Assembly (NCBI GenBank): GCA_009767595.1
Contig: VSDK01009026.1
Span: 373,491-437,490 of the forward strand
DNA: 64,000 nt
From: Symbiodinium kawagutii
Taxonomy: Eukaryota > Sar > Dinophyceae > Suessiales > Symbiodiniaceae
Direction: 5' to 3'
Shown: in pieces, positions 24,815 through 37,100 of the stretch
Layout of the letters: every line of letters begins with the position of its first letter
How positions within the stretch are numbered: position 1 is the first letter of the stretch
Position numbers and translations under genes: made by a program
The notes under the pieces: generated by a model
The model's database searches: none
What the model saw: only the letters and a program-made list of their open reading frames with translations
Told to the model about the DNA's origin: nothing

Positions 24815-24884
24815 CAGTTCAGCTTTGCTTCTCGGATGTTCTCCAGCTCTTCTGGGTGATGTTCGATCCATTCGATCACTTGAC
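24815..24884 (-). CDS. Exon candidate, helical acidic segment
   Basis: A 70-bp exon, phase 1 to 2, between CGTCGCCCCAG|G and AACTG|GTGACC. It reads QVIEWIEHHPEELENIREAK. The plus strand over the same bases is also open and hydrophobic (FSDVLQLFWVMFDPFDHLTW), as expected for the complement of a charged helix. Minus is preferred on splice quality. Confidence 0.4.
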
Positions 24885-24947
24885 CTGGGGCGACGGTCGT
24901 GTCGCCGGAACTGCAACCCCAATAAAAATGGCAAAATGTGTGCAAAG

Positions 24948-24980
<33 letters not shown>

Positions 24981-24989
24981 CATATATAC
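24948..24989. repeat. (TA)n/(TACA)n microsatellite
   Basis: Alternating TA with CATA interruptions. Confidence 0.85.
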
Positions 24990-25371
24990 ATTCCTATAGT
25001 GTATAATTATGTTAGTAAGTACTAAATATAAACCTATTTGTATGAATTGGATAGATCCGATAGTTCTCGATCTTGTTCTGTCTTTAACACCGAGATACTC
25101 TACCAATTATTTTGACTCTCTCAAAAGGTCATACTTTACCCCACAGATCCAAGGCGCCAAGGCGACCTGCAGTGCCAAGTGACGACTGGACGCTTGTCCA
25201 CCCAGATTTTCCAGGGCCTGGGGGTGGCCAGGGCGAGACATGGGGCGGCCTGGCAGTGATGGGACCAGTTGTGATTGATGGTCCTCCAATGATTGCCAAG
25301 TTAGCTATTGACTGGAACTTATTCCAGTTAATACCTGTTAATCATGAATTATTAACCATATTGTTCTGGAG

Positions 25372-25496
25372 CTGCGAGGATTATCGAGGAATATTCGAAA
25401 TTACTTTCGCAATTAGGACATTTTGTGACAGTCGTCATCTTCACAACACCTCCTTTCTTTATCAATCAATGGACGTTCGTCAGCATTTCTGGCGCA
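25372..25496 (+). CDS. Exon candidate with hydrophobic segment
   Basis: A 125-bp plus-strand exon, phase 1 to 0, ends at a consensus donor GGCGCA|GTAAGT. It reads ARIIEEYSKLLSQLGHFVTV then VIFTTPPFFINQWTFVSISG. The second half could be a membrane helix. A GC-rich island just upstream (about 25154-25268) is open on the plus strand (PAVPSDDWTLVHPDFPGPGG) and on the minus strand, and may be an earlier exon. No family recognised. Confidence 0.45.
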
Positions 25497-25741
25497 GTAA
25501 GTCGTGATTTTGTGATTCCCACTTGAGCTCCCACTAAGATGAAGGGCTTTGGTCACTATCACTGGTTACCGAACATTACCGAACCAACCAGCTATCATTG
25601 CCAGCACATTCTGGTCCCTGTTGACAGGATCTATTCCAGGAAGCTGCGGCGTACGCACTATGGCCCCCTGATTTATTGCAATATGCCTTGTAATTTACGT
25701 GTGGATTATTCACGGCTCCATGGTCTCATACTTGGATATGA

Positions 25742-25966
25742 TTAATCGCAAGAGTCCGATTGTTTGTATGCTTCAATTCTCCAAATCTGCATGTGTTCAA
25801 AGCTGGAAGTTGCCACAAATAGAATCTCATTCAATACGATTAACTTTTCTGGCACCAAAGAGCAAAAATTAAACTGAAAGGGTGGCTGCCTTGCTGGCAG
25901 GATCTCCGGCTGTTTGGTTGGCTGGTTGTCGATGCAGTTCCTGAATCGACTGATTTTGAAGCTGGT
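25742..25966 (-). CDS. Terminal exon, unknown protein
   Basis: After acceptor CTGATGATCAG the minus strand is open for 74 codons to a TAA stop, without any ATG at its start. It reads TSFKISRFRNCIDNQPTKQP, then RQPPFQFNFCSLVPEKLIVL, then SSFEHMQIWRIEAYKQSDSC. Residue mix is protein-like throughout and no simple repeat is involved. It would be the 3' end of a minus-strand gene convergent with the exon at 25372. No family recognised. Confidence 0.5.
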   Translation of the reverse strand, partial: TSFKISRFRNCIDNQPTKQPEILPARQPPFQFNFCSLVPEKLIVLNEILFVATSSFEHMQIWRIEAYKQSDSCD

Positions 25967-26090
25967 CTGATCATCAGGTCCCGTGCCATTGTATCGTCAG
26001 CTAGGCACCAGTTCCCCCAAAATGAACAGTTCAGAGTGATCGAAGGTTGGGGGTCTCCAAGTGCCAGTCGTAACAGTCGAAGCAGTAGAT

Positions 26091-26150
26091 GTTGCTGTTG
26101 TTGTTGCTGTTGTCGTTGCTGTTGCTGCTGCTGTTGCTGTTGTTGTTGCA
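26091..26150. repeat. TTG/CTG-rich trinucleotide tract
   Basis: Imperfect GTT/GCT repeats. On the minus strand they read poly-Gln, but no coding context supports translation. Confidence 0.85.
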
Positions 26151-26216
26151 GTAGTAAAATTTTCAAGGCCTAGATTTTATTTTTCGATTGAAACGAACCC
26201 GCTTAGCAAAATAGAC

Positions 26217-26337
<121 letters not shown>

Positions 26338-26938
26338 CCTTGCGGCTTTTCCATCGGCCATCATTAACCATTGCAAGCCATTACCAAGCCATCCACAAAC
26401 CCAGCAAGCCCAAAAACCATCCACATCACCAGCTGCTGGCTGAGTGAGCCACTCGTTCAATGACCAGTTTGGTGCCTCAGCTGCTATGATTGCCCCGAGT
26501 GGGGGAACCCCTTCTGTGCAAGCCCCAGCACAAAAAAAAATGATGTATGGTTGTGGCGAAAAGTGATTGATGATGGCTTAACAATAGTGGGTTAAGTTAC
26601 AACAATTAGCTGCAATTGATCCAAATAGATAGCTTAAGAATGCTGTTTTTTGTTACAACTACTACAAGTAGCAGTAATGATGGTTCGCAAGGTGAGACAT
26701 GGTAATTATTGGGCTTAGCCACCAACAACAACCAATATTACCAGATGTATACATATACATCCATAGCCATTGTGTACCCCCAAGTCAAAACAGTGGTTGC
26801 CCAACCACTGAGTCAACAGCACCCAGTTGTTGATGGAATAGTCATCGCCAACTAGAATGTTGCTTTTGTGAGGATGTAAGTCAAGGTCAAGATTGTCAAT
26901 ACTTAGAATAATCCTAACCAGCTACTCAACAGTCAGGG

Positions 26939-27115
26939 CTACTCAAGCAGCTTCAATGTGTGTGCTGAGTAGCACTGCCCGTCCGACAGCCACTTCCCTG
27001 CAGATTTTAAGCTCAGCAAATCATCCGCGGCCAAGGGACGTCGGCCCTCTATGGGGCCCAGATTCTGCCGGACACCTCCGGATTTCTCATGTTCTTCGAT
27101 GGTCTCCACCAAATC
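26939..27115 (-). CDS. Terminal exon, unknown protein
   Basis: A 58-residue minus-strand exon starts after TTTCATGTCAG|G in phase 0 and ends at TAG. It reads DLVETIEEHEKSGGVRQNLG, PIEGRRPLAADDLLSLKSAG, KWLSDGQCYSAHTLKLLE. Composition and AG|G acceptor are good. The complementary plus frame is Ser/Thr/Pro-rich and less likely. No family recognised. Confidence 0.52.
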   Translation of the reverse strand, partial: DLVETIEEHEKSGGVRQNLGPIEGRRPLAADDLLSLKSAGKWLSDGQCYSAHTLKLLE

Positions 27116-27258
27116 CTGACATGAAACTCAACTCAATCAATCCATAGGTTCAAACTAATTATGACTAATGACTCAAAACAATTTGATATATCCATAATTA
27201 CTTGAGTCATTAGTTACAATCAGTTATAATTCGTCATTAGTTACTAGTTGCTTGCCAG

Positions 27259-27386
27259 CCCGAGGGGTTGTTGGTGCCAAAGCATATTGTGCTGCCCGGG
27301 GATGGAAGCCGATTTGTGAATTTAGTGAACCTGAGCAGCTGCTGAGCTTGATGGAAACCTGGTACCTCCAACAGCCCAGGAACTGA
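27259..27386 (+). CDS. Terminal exon candidate
   Basis: After acceptor GTTGCTTGCCAG the plus strand reads RGVVGAKAYCAARGWKPICE then FSEPEQLLSLMETWYLQQPR and a TGA stop (phase 1 in). Other frames are also open for shorter stretches. Unknown product. Confidence 0.42.
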
Positions 27387-28037
27387 ACAAGACCTGGTGC
27401 TTAGGGGGAACAACCACGTCACTAGCCACGATTGAAAATCATGATATGGCTATGGGTCAATATTAACCAACCAATAATGGTGGTTATTACCCAGCCAACA
27501 ATAGGGAAAACAATGGTTAATGATAGGGGAACCAGGGGTACGGGATTTTGACCCACAGCCATGTAGTAAAACAGCATAACATGTACAACAATCAAACATC
27601 AATTTGACAGTCATGAGCTGTTCGTGACCATGATGCTGAGTACAGGTGGGAATCATTCGTGACGGTTCTTGATGCTGGTTGATGGTGCTTGAAAACAGTT
27701 GATCATGATCTATATCAAAAGAGTCCAGAACGGTTGACACAATGATCGATCACAGTCACAAACCATAGTTCAAAATGCTGATAGTTATGAAGATAAGTGA
27801 CAATTATCCAACAACCTACTTTTGTCATCTGCGATCTGTGCACCATCATCTCCAGAAACACAGCTGGCTGTTTTCTTCCATCACTAATTCAATCTCATCC
27901 AAAACTGGAGACTTGTATCATCAATCATCAACCAGTGTGGTCATCACCACTAGTTATTCACCAATACATACCATTACCAACCAAGTGGATACCAACGACA
28001 TCATCATTTTGGACAGCCCATCTCGCAATAAACTGAG

Positions 28038-28098
28038 GGGGTCACCGCCCCCGCACCTCCAATTGGGCCCATTGGTGACCTGGGAGATGACCCGGCAG
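28038..28098 (+). CDS. Short exon candidate
   Basis: Reads GVTAPAPPIGPIGDLGDDPA between AAACTGAG|G and GGCAG|GTTGTA, phase 0 to 1. Pro/Gly/Asp-rich; no family recognised. Confidence 0.33.
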
Positions 28099-28368
28099 GT
28101 TGTAACCCTTCTAAGCATGGTTAGTAGCCATGGTAAATAGGCACATGCAGGGTACACCCATGGTCAGCCAGTTACTTAGTGGGGACCAGCAATCATTCCA
28201 CTTATCCAAAACCAAGCAGCAGGAGACTTGGCTGCACCACTTTGCTCAACTGTATGAGCTCGGCTAGGAATAGCTGAATTTCCAGCTGTCCAACAAGTTT
28301 ACTCAAATATAACTCTATGACATTGGAGGTATATTGTATTTGGATTGCAGGCTCCCTGCTACACTTAC

Positions 28369-28864
28369 CTTTCCGTTCATTTTACCACCGATTCCAATAA
28401 TTTTGGGCACGCCATTGCCCACACCAGAACTGCACACGAGCACGGCAGTGTTTCTTCCACGGTCGCCCCTGAATCCAAACGGCTCCGTTTCTGCGGCTGT
28501 CCTTGGATGGTTTGAAAGAAGCTGTGGATTCAAAAGGTTCCTTGGCTTTCTTGGGATGGTCATCGGTCCAGCTTGGGGTGTAGTTGGGAGGTCCAACTTT
28601 GCAGAATTCCGTCGACTTGGGTGTGGTATGCGTTCTCTTTGGATGGCTGCAACATCGGCAACAAACACTATGCAAGCTGTTCGGCATCCAAGCGTCCTTG
28701 CTCCTCTTTGTGTAGCCAGTCCTATGAGCATTCACATACTCACAGGCGCTTGCAATCATAGAGGGAGTAAGGAACTTACAATCATAAACTAGTGGGAGAA
28801 AGGAACTTACAATCATAGAGCTGCGAACAACAAGAGGGGTACAAGAGTAAGTAACAGTAAGCAT
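28369..28864 (-). CDS. Coding island with a frame change, unknown
   Basis: On the minus strand one frame reads CKVGPPNYTPSWTDDHPKKA then KEPFESTASFKPSK. After about 28480 the protein-like pattern moves to another frame: FGFRGDRGRNTAVLVCSSGV then GNGVPKIIGIGGKMNGK, ending at a consensus donor AAAG|GTAAGT (exon edge 28369). No normal-sized intron separates the two parts, so this is either a frameshift or a gene I have mis-joined. The plus strand is open for 152 codons here behind a good acceptor (TTTGGATTGCAG), so strand is not settled. Confidence 0.38.
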
Positions 28865-28869
28865 ATCAC

Positions 28870-30290
28870 TGTGCAGCAGTCAAGCGATTTTCAACCTCAT
28901 CTGATGGTCAATTGCCGCTTATTTGTCATTAATTACTATCCACCATTAATCAACCCCAATTCACCACTATGTTGACTATCTAAAAACATTCGTAACAGTA
29001 AACCAGTAATAACCATCAGCGACCCCTGTCTGAACCATTCCTGGCCAATCTGTCTGCGGTTGCTGGATGTTTGTGGATGCCTCCCCTCCACCGCCAGCAA
29101 CGCTTTCTGCTTCAGCTGCGCCGGAGCCCGGCTGTGTTGGAAGGAACTGGCCTCGGCGATGGCCCTACTACATGCGCCATGGCTTTTTTTCAAGCCTGGT
29201 GGATGGTCCATCATGATGGCTACGCACGGTTGCAGAATGGGTAGCACATGCTTCAGAATGGTTAATCATGGATAATTAATGGTGATGAACTGAACTAAAC
29301 CGCAAATGACGCTAACTATGAAAGTACACGACCAACCAGTCCCCAACGGCTCGCCCTAGATAGTTTGTCTTACTATCGACCCTTCCTGTTTAGAATCACC
29401 CATGGGGAGCGGTCCTTCAACCAGTGGAATACGATGGGATGATCCCGGGTGTCTGATGCGCTTTGCGTTTCCCCCAAGTGACAGTCAGCAGCTTGTGCCT
29501 AGAGAGCTTAAATCCCAAACACACACACACACGACCAAAGACCCAACGAGCCATCCTCCCAAGCGACAGTCCCCTGGCACTTGCAAATAGGTCATGGTAT
29601 TGAAAGTGTCTCAAATGTCTATGAAATCCCTGGTGCATCATTGTGATTCTTGTTCCCCTTGGTTCCTCAAATCGGGTCCCCCAAAAGTTTTGTTTCCTGC
29701 AGGTCACAGTTTCAGTGGGCATCCCCACAATGATCTCACACCACGCACGCAATCAACGCCAACTGCTGCTACGAGGCTGCACAATCAGCGAGTTGTTTGT
29801 CTGACATCTTCAGCCTACGGTAGAGCAGCTTGGTCCAGACTTGGAATCTGGTGATAGAATTGCCACAAAGCAGCTTTCAATTTTTGATGAAGCATCGAGA
29901 ACCATGACTTGCATCAACACGCATGGCCAAGATACAGCTTCCACATGCTTCCATACTAAATCAACAGTGCGGCGTTGTTGGTTTTGAAGGCATCCATAGC
30001 TGGTGTTCGTGGACGGCAAAAATCTTGACCCCGAGAGCTGGACAGGTCAACTCTGCCTACCTACACAAGTTGGCAATGGTGAATATTCGACGGTGATCGA
30101 TAAGTTGCGAATGGATAATATCCCTAATAATCACTAATGGATAATATTAATATCCCTCAACATAAATATGACATGAATGAATATTAAATGGTGAATGATG
30201 GCTGGTGAACGATCATGACTATATAATGGCTACCTGTGATTATTTAATCTATACTGGGAACATCAAGAATAGATGGGTGTGTTTTTCACC
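28870..30290. other. Noncoding with one ambiguous island
   Basis: 29040-29230 is GC-rich and open in several frames on both strands (minus: ASSFQHSRAPAQLKQKALLA). I cannot pick one. The rest is simple intergenic sequence with a short CACACA tract at 29519-29532. Confidence 0.35.
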
Positions 30291-30292
30291 AG

Positions 30293-30735
30293 GGTGCACC
30301 CGTGCTTGGTTTCCCTATGAAAGCACTTGCCCAGTTTTGCATGGTCGTGGGCAGGATGCTCTATGGATGCACTACGGACAAAGTCACACCGGGAAGAGGC
30401 AACCCCTGTCTATGCTTATCCAGCACACAATTTTCAGGTCCCAACTTGTCCCAGTCGTGGTCGTTCATATCGTTGATTACCAACCGATGCCAAACCATCC
30501 CAGACCCTCGTCAACTGCTGATTCTAAACCATTCTTTGCAATTATCAAGCGTTACTAACCACCAACCTCATCCAGTAGGAAACATGAACCATGCAAGATC
30601 GTTCCAGCACGACTGCTGGTCGATCTTGTTGCCGGCATCGTGTTGCCGGCAACGGACCATCAAATATGTGCTCTTTCGGGTTTCCCAGCTGCCTGTGGAT
30701 GGATCCAAGTGCGGTTGCCTTTGCCAACACAATGA
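30293..30735 (+). CDS. Two-exon gene fragment, unknown
   Basis: Exon 30293-30437 (acceptor GTTTTTCACCAG|G, donor TTTCAG|GTCCCA) reads GAPVLGFPMKALAQFCMVVG then RMLYGCTTDKVTPGRGNPCL, phase 0 to 1. Exon 30608-30735 (acceptor CGTTCCAG) continues in phase with RLLVDLVAGIVLPATDHQIC, ALSGFPAACGWIQVRLPLP, then TGA. The downstream patch 30740-30880 is open on both strands. It faces the adenosine deaminase gene tail to tail. The minus strand at 30700-30860 also reads as protein, so the 3' end is uncertain. No family recognised. Confidence 0.48.
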
Positions 30736-31122
30736 ACCAGTAGATTCCCCTGGAAGAGAACCCTTAGCATCAACCATTTCTCAATTTCCCTCGCACCCGT
30801 GGGACCAAGAAACTGATCTCGACAAAGCTGAAACTCTTGGAGGAGGCTGGAACCAAAGAGCAAGGGATCATCTGAATTGATGGTGCATGGCCTGAGGGCG
30901 TGCATCTGTGCACATCAATTTTCAACGTTGTTGAATTGTTAAGCATATTGACATATTGATGTTGACCATTGTTAAGTGAGCCATGTTGATGTTACCTGGT
31001 GAAAAAAGCAGGTCACATTTTCCTACTCATGATGGTTATCCGTTCCGGCTTAGCCATTTGTGGATGTTCTTGATCCTGGTGCTGCTGGTGGTAGAACATG
31101 GTGTAACCATGTAACCACCTAA

Positions 31123-34100
31123 TCAGCAACCATCAAGTGTTGCATCGGCTTTCTGTTTCCAGGGAACAAACTCACAGAGTTTTTCTGTTTCTTCGTTTTC
31201 CCAAGCTTGTCAATCAACCAACAGTCCCGAACGTTGGTGAACATCAAGAATGCTTCAAACCACCAACTGAGTCTTCCATTTCACTTCCAAGCTGCCTTCC
31301 AGCCACGAGTGGATCACTTCCGATTTCTATGCAGATTTCAAAAAAGCTACAAACAATTGCAATCTACACCAGTGGCTGGTCATGAACTAAGGTCCCCACA
31401 CACCGGCTTCCAAGAACTTGGCCAATGGGGAATCCTTCACATCCACCACTCCCAGCAGTTCATTGCTGCTGGGACAAACGTCCAAACCTTGGCACTCTGA
31501 TGGAAGGAATATCTTCTCCAGCTGTTTCACTGATGAATCATGATGAATCAAAATCACTTTGAGCCATTGATTCGGTTCCTACCAGCATCATTATGATCTT
31601 CGAATGTTCAAATACATAGCAGTTCACAGCATCAAACAGTGCAAGTTTGTCCAAGAATGGCGCGCCCGAAGAACTGGCAGTTTCCTTATCAATCATGAAT
31701 CATTCTGGCTAAGGAGTACCATTGTCATTGGCAAACCGACGCCTCAAAATACAGCTAGCTTTTCCGAAGCCAAAAGCTGGGTTCTGAAAGTAGGGGTAGC
31801 CCCAAATCATCCAATATCATCCATTCACACTTGTAGACTAAGCAGTCTTGGAGGTTCCCCATTTTGAGAAACACTCATATCATAGGGTACACCATTAAAA
31901 TGGACTTCCCAAGAGATGGCAAGACTTCGACAAGAGACAGACCTGCAACTTGGCCAAGTGTTGAATCAGCGTGTCATCTTCCATACTCAGCACGCCATGT
32001 GCAATTCTTCGGGCGCCAAGGACGTCCACGCAGAATCTCACCTTAGCCGTGGACCTCCAGAGACCTCCCGGGATCTCCAAATGGCTAGTCTGTTTGGCAT
32101 GCGCCTAGGTTGACATCTTGGGCCTTGGAAAAAAAGTAAATGTAGAAGTTGACCTGCTGAGTTCTAGAGTTGAACTTCTACATCTACTTTGCAGATCTTT
32201 GTAGTAGGTAGTAGTTGCCATAGGTTGACCTGCTGAGTTCTAGAGTTGACCTGCGTAGTTTGTAGAAGTGAACTCAGCCATTGGGCCCGCAGCTGAGCGT
32301 CACTGGCTGGTCCCAGTCCAGGCCCCGGAGCGATCTCTCCAGCGTGGGGAAGGGCGACCACCGAGGTTGAACACGTCGCAATGCGAAAGGCTTCCGCGAA
32401 AGGCTCCGGTGGATTACCAGCCTCACGGGGATTCAATCACCGACTCAATGGTTAAACTCGTTGTTTAATGATTAGACTTTAGTCATTTTAGTGTAGTGTT
32501 AAGCAGGACGCTCATCTATATATCAACCATATTTAACGCTAAATCTATAAATCAACTAGGATAAGAAGGTATGAGCAGGATAAATTCTCAATCAGATTAC
32601 AACTTACCAGCTGCCCTACCAACGATGATCAACAATGTTTTGGGAACTGCTTGCTGCCGATTCTTGATGCTGAATGGTGGTTCAGAGATGTTCAGAACTC
32701 TTAGATAATGGATGCTAAAGGGATGCGAAAAGACCTACTTCTGCGATGACAAACTGTGTTGGAACTCGGCTCTTCCCGGCCACAGAGTGATTCCAAGAGC
32801 GCAGGTCAGCTGACAAGAATCTTTTCGAAAAATATCTGTTCACGAGGCTCATGCATGGCCACCCAATGGACCATGACTTGCGCGATCAAATCGGTTTCAA
32901 AGCATTCAAAAGAGATTTTCTTCTGCATTGAAACTCTTCTTGAAGTCTTGCTGCGCCTTGGCGCCTACCGAAAATTCATGCACATCCTGGTTCCAATCCA
33001 TCAACCGCAAGCCGCTGCATGTATGGCATGTGTCATCACCCTACAGCTGAGTGGCCTCGGCTGAGTGCAGACCAAAACCAACGATCCCAGGTCGTCCATG
33101 GATGGTGCAGGATGCTGCGACCGCCTTCACCTTAGAAAAGCAACGGCGAATACCCTGCGGGATGTGGCGAGTCATGCATGGGGATATCAAAAAACGTGAT
33201 ATTTGGATCCCGGAATCATCTTTATCAGGGAAATCAATGAAACATATCAAAACATGAGGTACACATTTACTTGCTCTCCCGTTTGTGATCCTATTTTGAT
33301 CATTCTGAATCACTGTCGACCATCATTCAGCAGTCTCAACCATGCTTCAACCATTATTGCAACCATTCTTGCAACCTAGCTCATTATCTACCTCATAATG
33401 GTTGTAAGTTGTATCATTATTACCAGTCTCAATGCTCATTCACCTAGTGATTATCATTATTTCAACACTGAACTGAATTATACATATAAAGAATGATGAT
33501 CATTGAACCAATATAGTATCAATAATGGTGATCACCATTCACCTAGTGATTATCATTCACCTAGTGATATCAAGAATGGTGATCATTAAGAATGATGATC
33601 ATTGAAACAATATAGTATCAAGAATGGTGATCACCATTCACCTAGTGATTATCATTCACCTAGTGATATCAAGAATGGTGATCATTAAGAATGATGATCA
33701 TTGAAACAATATAGTATCAAGAATGGTGATCACCATTCACCTAGTGATTATCATTCACCTAGTGATATCAAGAATGGTGATCATTAAGAATGATGATCAT
33801 TGAAACAATATAGTATCAAGAATGGTGATCACCATTCACCTAGTGATTATCATTCACCTAGTGATATCAAGAATGGTGATCATTAAGAATGATGATCATT
33901 GAAACAATATAGTATCAAGAATGGTGATCACCATTCACCTAGTGATTATCATTCACCTAGTGATATCAAGAATGGTGATCATTAAGAATGATGATCATTG
34001 AAACAATATAGTATCAAGAATGGTGATCACCATTCACCTAGTGATTATCATTCACCTAGTGATATCAAGAATGGTGATCATTAAGAATGATGATCATTGA

Positions 34101-37100
34101 AACAATATAGTATCAAGAATGGTGATCACCATTCACCTAGTGATTATCATTCACCTAGTGATATCAAGAATGGTGATCATTAAGAATGATGATCATTGAA
34201 ACAATATAGTATCAAGAATGGTGATCACCATTCACCTAGTGATTATCATTCACCTAGTGATATCAAGAATGGTGATCATTAAGAATGATGATCATTGAAA
34301 CAATATAGTATCAAGAATGGTGATCACCATTCACCTAGTGATTATCATTCACCTAGTGATATCAAGAATGGTGATCATTAAGAATGATGATCATTGAAAC
34401 AATATAGTATCAAGAATGGTGATCACCATTCACCTAGTGATTATCATTCACCTAGTGATATCAAGAATGGTGATCATTAAGAATGATGATCATTGAAACA
34501 ATATAGTATCAAGAATGGTGATCACCATTCACCTAGTGATTATCATTCACCTAGTGATATCAAGAATGGTGATCATTAAGAATGATGATCATTGAAACAA
34601 TATAGTATCAAGAATGGTGATCACCATTCACCTAGTGATTATCATTCACCTAGTGATATCAAGAATGGTGATCATTAAGAATGATGATCATTGAAACAAT
34701 ATAGTATCAAGAATGGTGATCACCATTCACCTAGTGATTATCATTCACCTAGTGATATCAAGAATGGTGATCATTAAGAATGATGATCATTGAAACAATA
34801 TAGTATCAAGAATGGTGATCACCATTCACCTAGTGATTATCATTCACCTAGTGATATCAAGAATGGTGATCATTAAGAATGATGATCATTGAAACAATAT
34901 AGTATCAAGAATGGTGATCACCATTCACCTAGTGATTATCATTCACCTAGTGATATCAAGAATGGTGATCATTAAGAATGATGATCATTGAAACAATATA
35001 GTATCAAGAATGGTGATCACCATTCACCTAGTGATTATCATTCACCTAGTGATATCAAGAATGGTGATCATTAAGAATGATGATCATTGAAACAATATAG
35101 TATCAAGAATGGTGATCACCATTCACCTAGTGATTATCATTCACCTAGTGATATCAAGAATGGTGATCATTAAGAATGATGATCATTGAAACAATATAGT
35201 ATCAAGAATGGTGATCACCATTCACCTAGTGATTATCATTCACCTAGTGATATCAAGAATGGTGATCATTAAGAATGATGATCATTGAAACAATATAGTA
35301 TTAAGATGTATTAAGAATGGTGATCATCATCATTCAACTTGGTATCACCCCACGTTCCCATGGCCCCAACCAAGGCACTGCCTTCGCCAAGGTCTCTGCT
35401 CGCTCCACCGGCAGATGCCGCTCCGCGGCCACAATGAAGCCTCCGCGCGGCGGGATCCGCGGGCACACCATGGGATCTGTGGGAAATGATGGGCTTAGTG
35501 GCTGAGATCCCATGGGAATTATCTATGTGACGATAGTTAAATGATTATCCATGGCAATACCATGGTAATGGTTAATCCCATGGGATAGTTAAATGGTTGA
35601 TTAACCAAAGGTAATTAAAGCCATGACATCATCATAATTAAGCCGTGGCAAATTATTTGCCAAATGATCTATGGGATTTTCCCAAATTCATGGCTGAGAC
35701 CTATGCTCGATGATGGAAACATATGTGGGTAAATGATAATTGATGGTTGATAAAGATTGATAACTTATTTTCCATTAAATGGCCGGTATGGTTGATGGTT
35801 GTTGGATCATATTTGGGTAAATCAAATTAGTGGTCCATCGTCACTCTTGGTTATTTCTGATGGATCCAGATCATGGTTGATCCAACAGCAAAGCTTCAGC
35901 AATTGGTAATTAATGATGATGGTTGATAATGATTGATAATCAATATGGTTCGAAGTTGGACAACAAATACAATAGCGTCTTAACTATGGTTGATAATCGG
36001 TAAACAAAATCAACAAATTCACCAGTGTTTCACCGCGGTTGATGATGGTCAATGGTGGCTGGCAATGGTGGCTGGTAATGGTTAGTACGTGGTTGATAAG
36101 TTGCAAAACTGTCAACAAAACAACTTTGCAGTTCCTCCAAAGATATGAGGGCTTCCTATGGGCTTGTATCCTTGTGATCAGCTCAGGTGGATTGCAACCC
36201 TCCAATCAGAAGAGAAGAAGGCGACTCTGCATGCCCAAAGAGATCGATCGTAAACCAAACACGCCCCATTGTCTATAGTGACCACGTGAGGCGAGTCCAC
36301 TTTGAGGTGGTTGGTGGTAGGACCGTGCAACATCCTATAAAACAATCTCAGCCCTGAAGATTGTACCGCAAAGGATTTTGGGGCGTCTCAGGTATACCAT
36401 GGCTTGAGACTGATTGGTTGCAATGCTTAACTCATTGGTCATATCTGGTTTCTGGGCAATGAAGCTACTTCATGGGCTAAATGGTTGTTTCGCAACATAG
36501 GGACCCCCCAAATCATCCCATATCATCCCATATCAATCAATGATTTCCAGTAATCAACCATACATTTTTGGGATCCCCAATGGCTCGAGTAACCACCAGC
36601 CATGATGGTCCAGTACCGGTGACTGATGGCACTCGCCAGGTGACCCATGGCCACGCCGATGCGGCTTTCCGCAACTTCCGCAGCTGTCATCAGCAGCTGC
36701 AGGGTGGCCTCCAGACCACCTGGGCGTCCCAGCCACCGAAACACCTCCCGCGTCGTTTCAACCACTGCTGGCTCTGGTAATGGTTGGTGACAGGTCACCT
36801 TCACAGGTTGGTGCAACAAACAGGTCACTGACAGGTGATGAAATGCGGACAAATCATGGGAACTGAAGAAATGATGTGCAAGGTATGATGAGGGTCTCAT
36901 CGTGGAAAGGGATCCAATTTTGACTATTGAGCATACCCCCGTCGCCCCAGGCAGTTCCATCCTCCAACCGGCAAGTTGCCTCAGGTTTGGATGCAGCTCC
37001 TTGCTGCCTTTTGTTTATCTTTTGCCAAGCCACCAAAACGATCAGCGTATAGCTCTATTGAAAGAGCTGGCTCTATCCAAAGAGCACCTCCAAGCAAAGA

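Noticed and set aside
33492-35305. CRISPR array
   Set aside because: The whole 99-bp unit repeats; there are no unique spacers and the context is eukaryotic.
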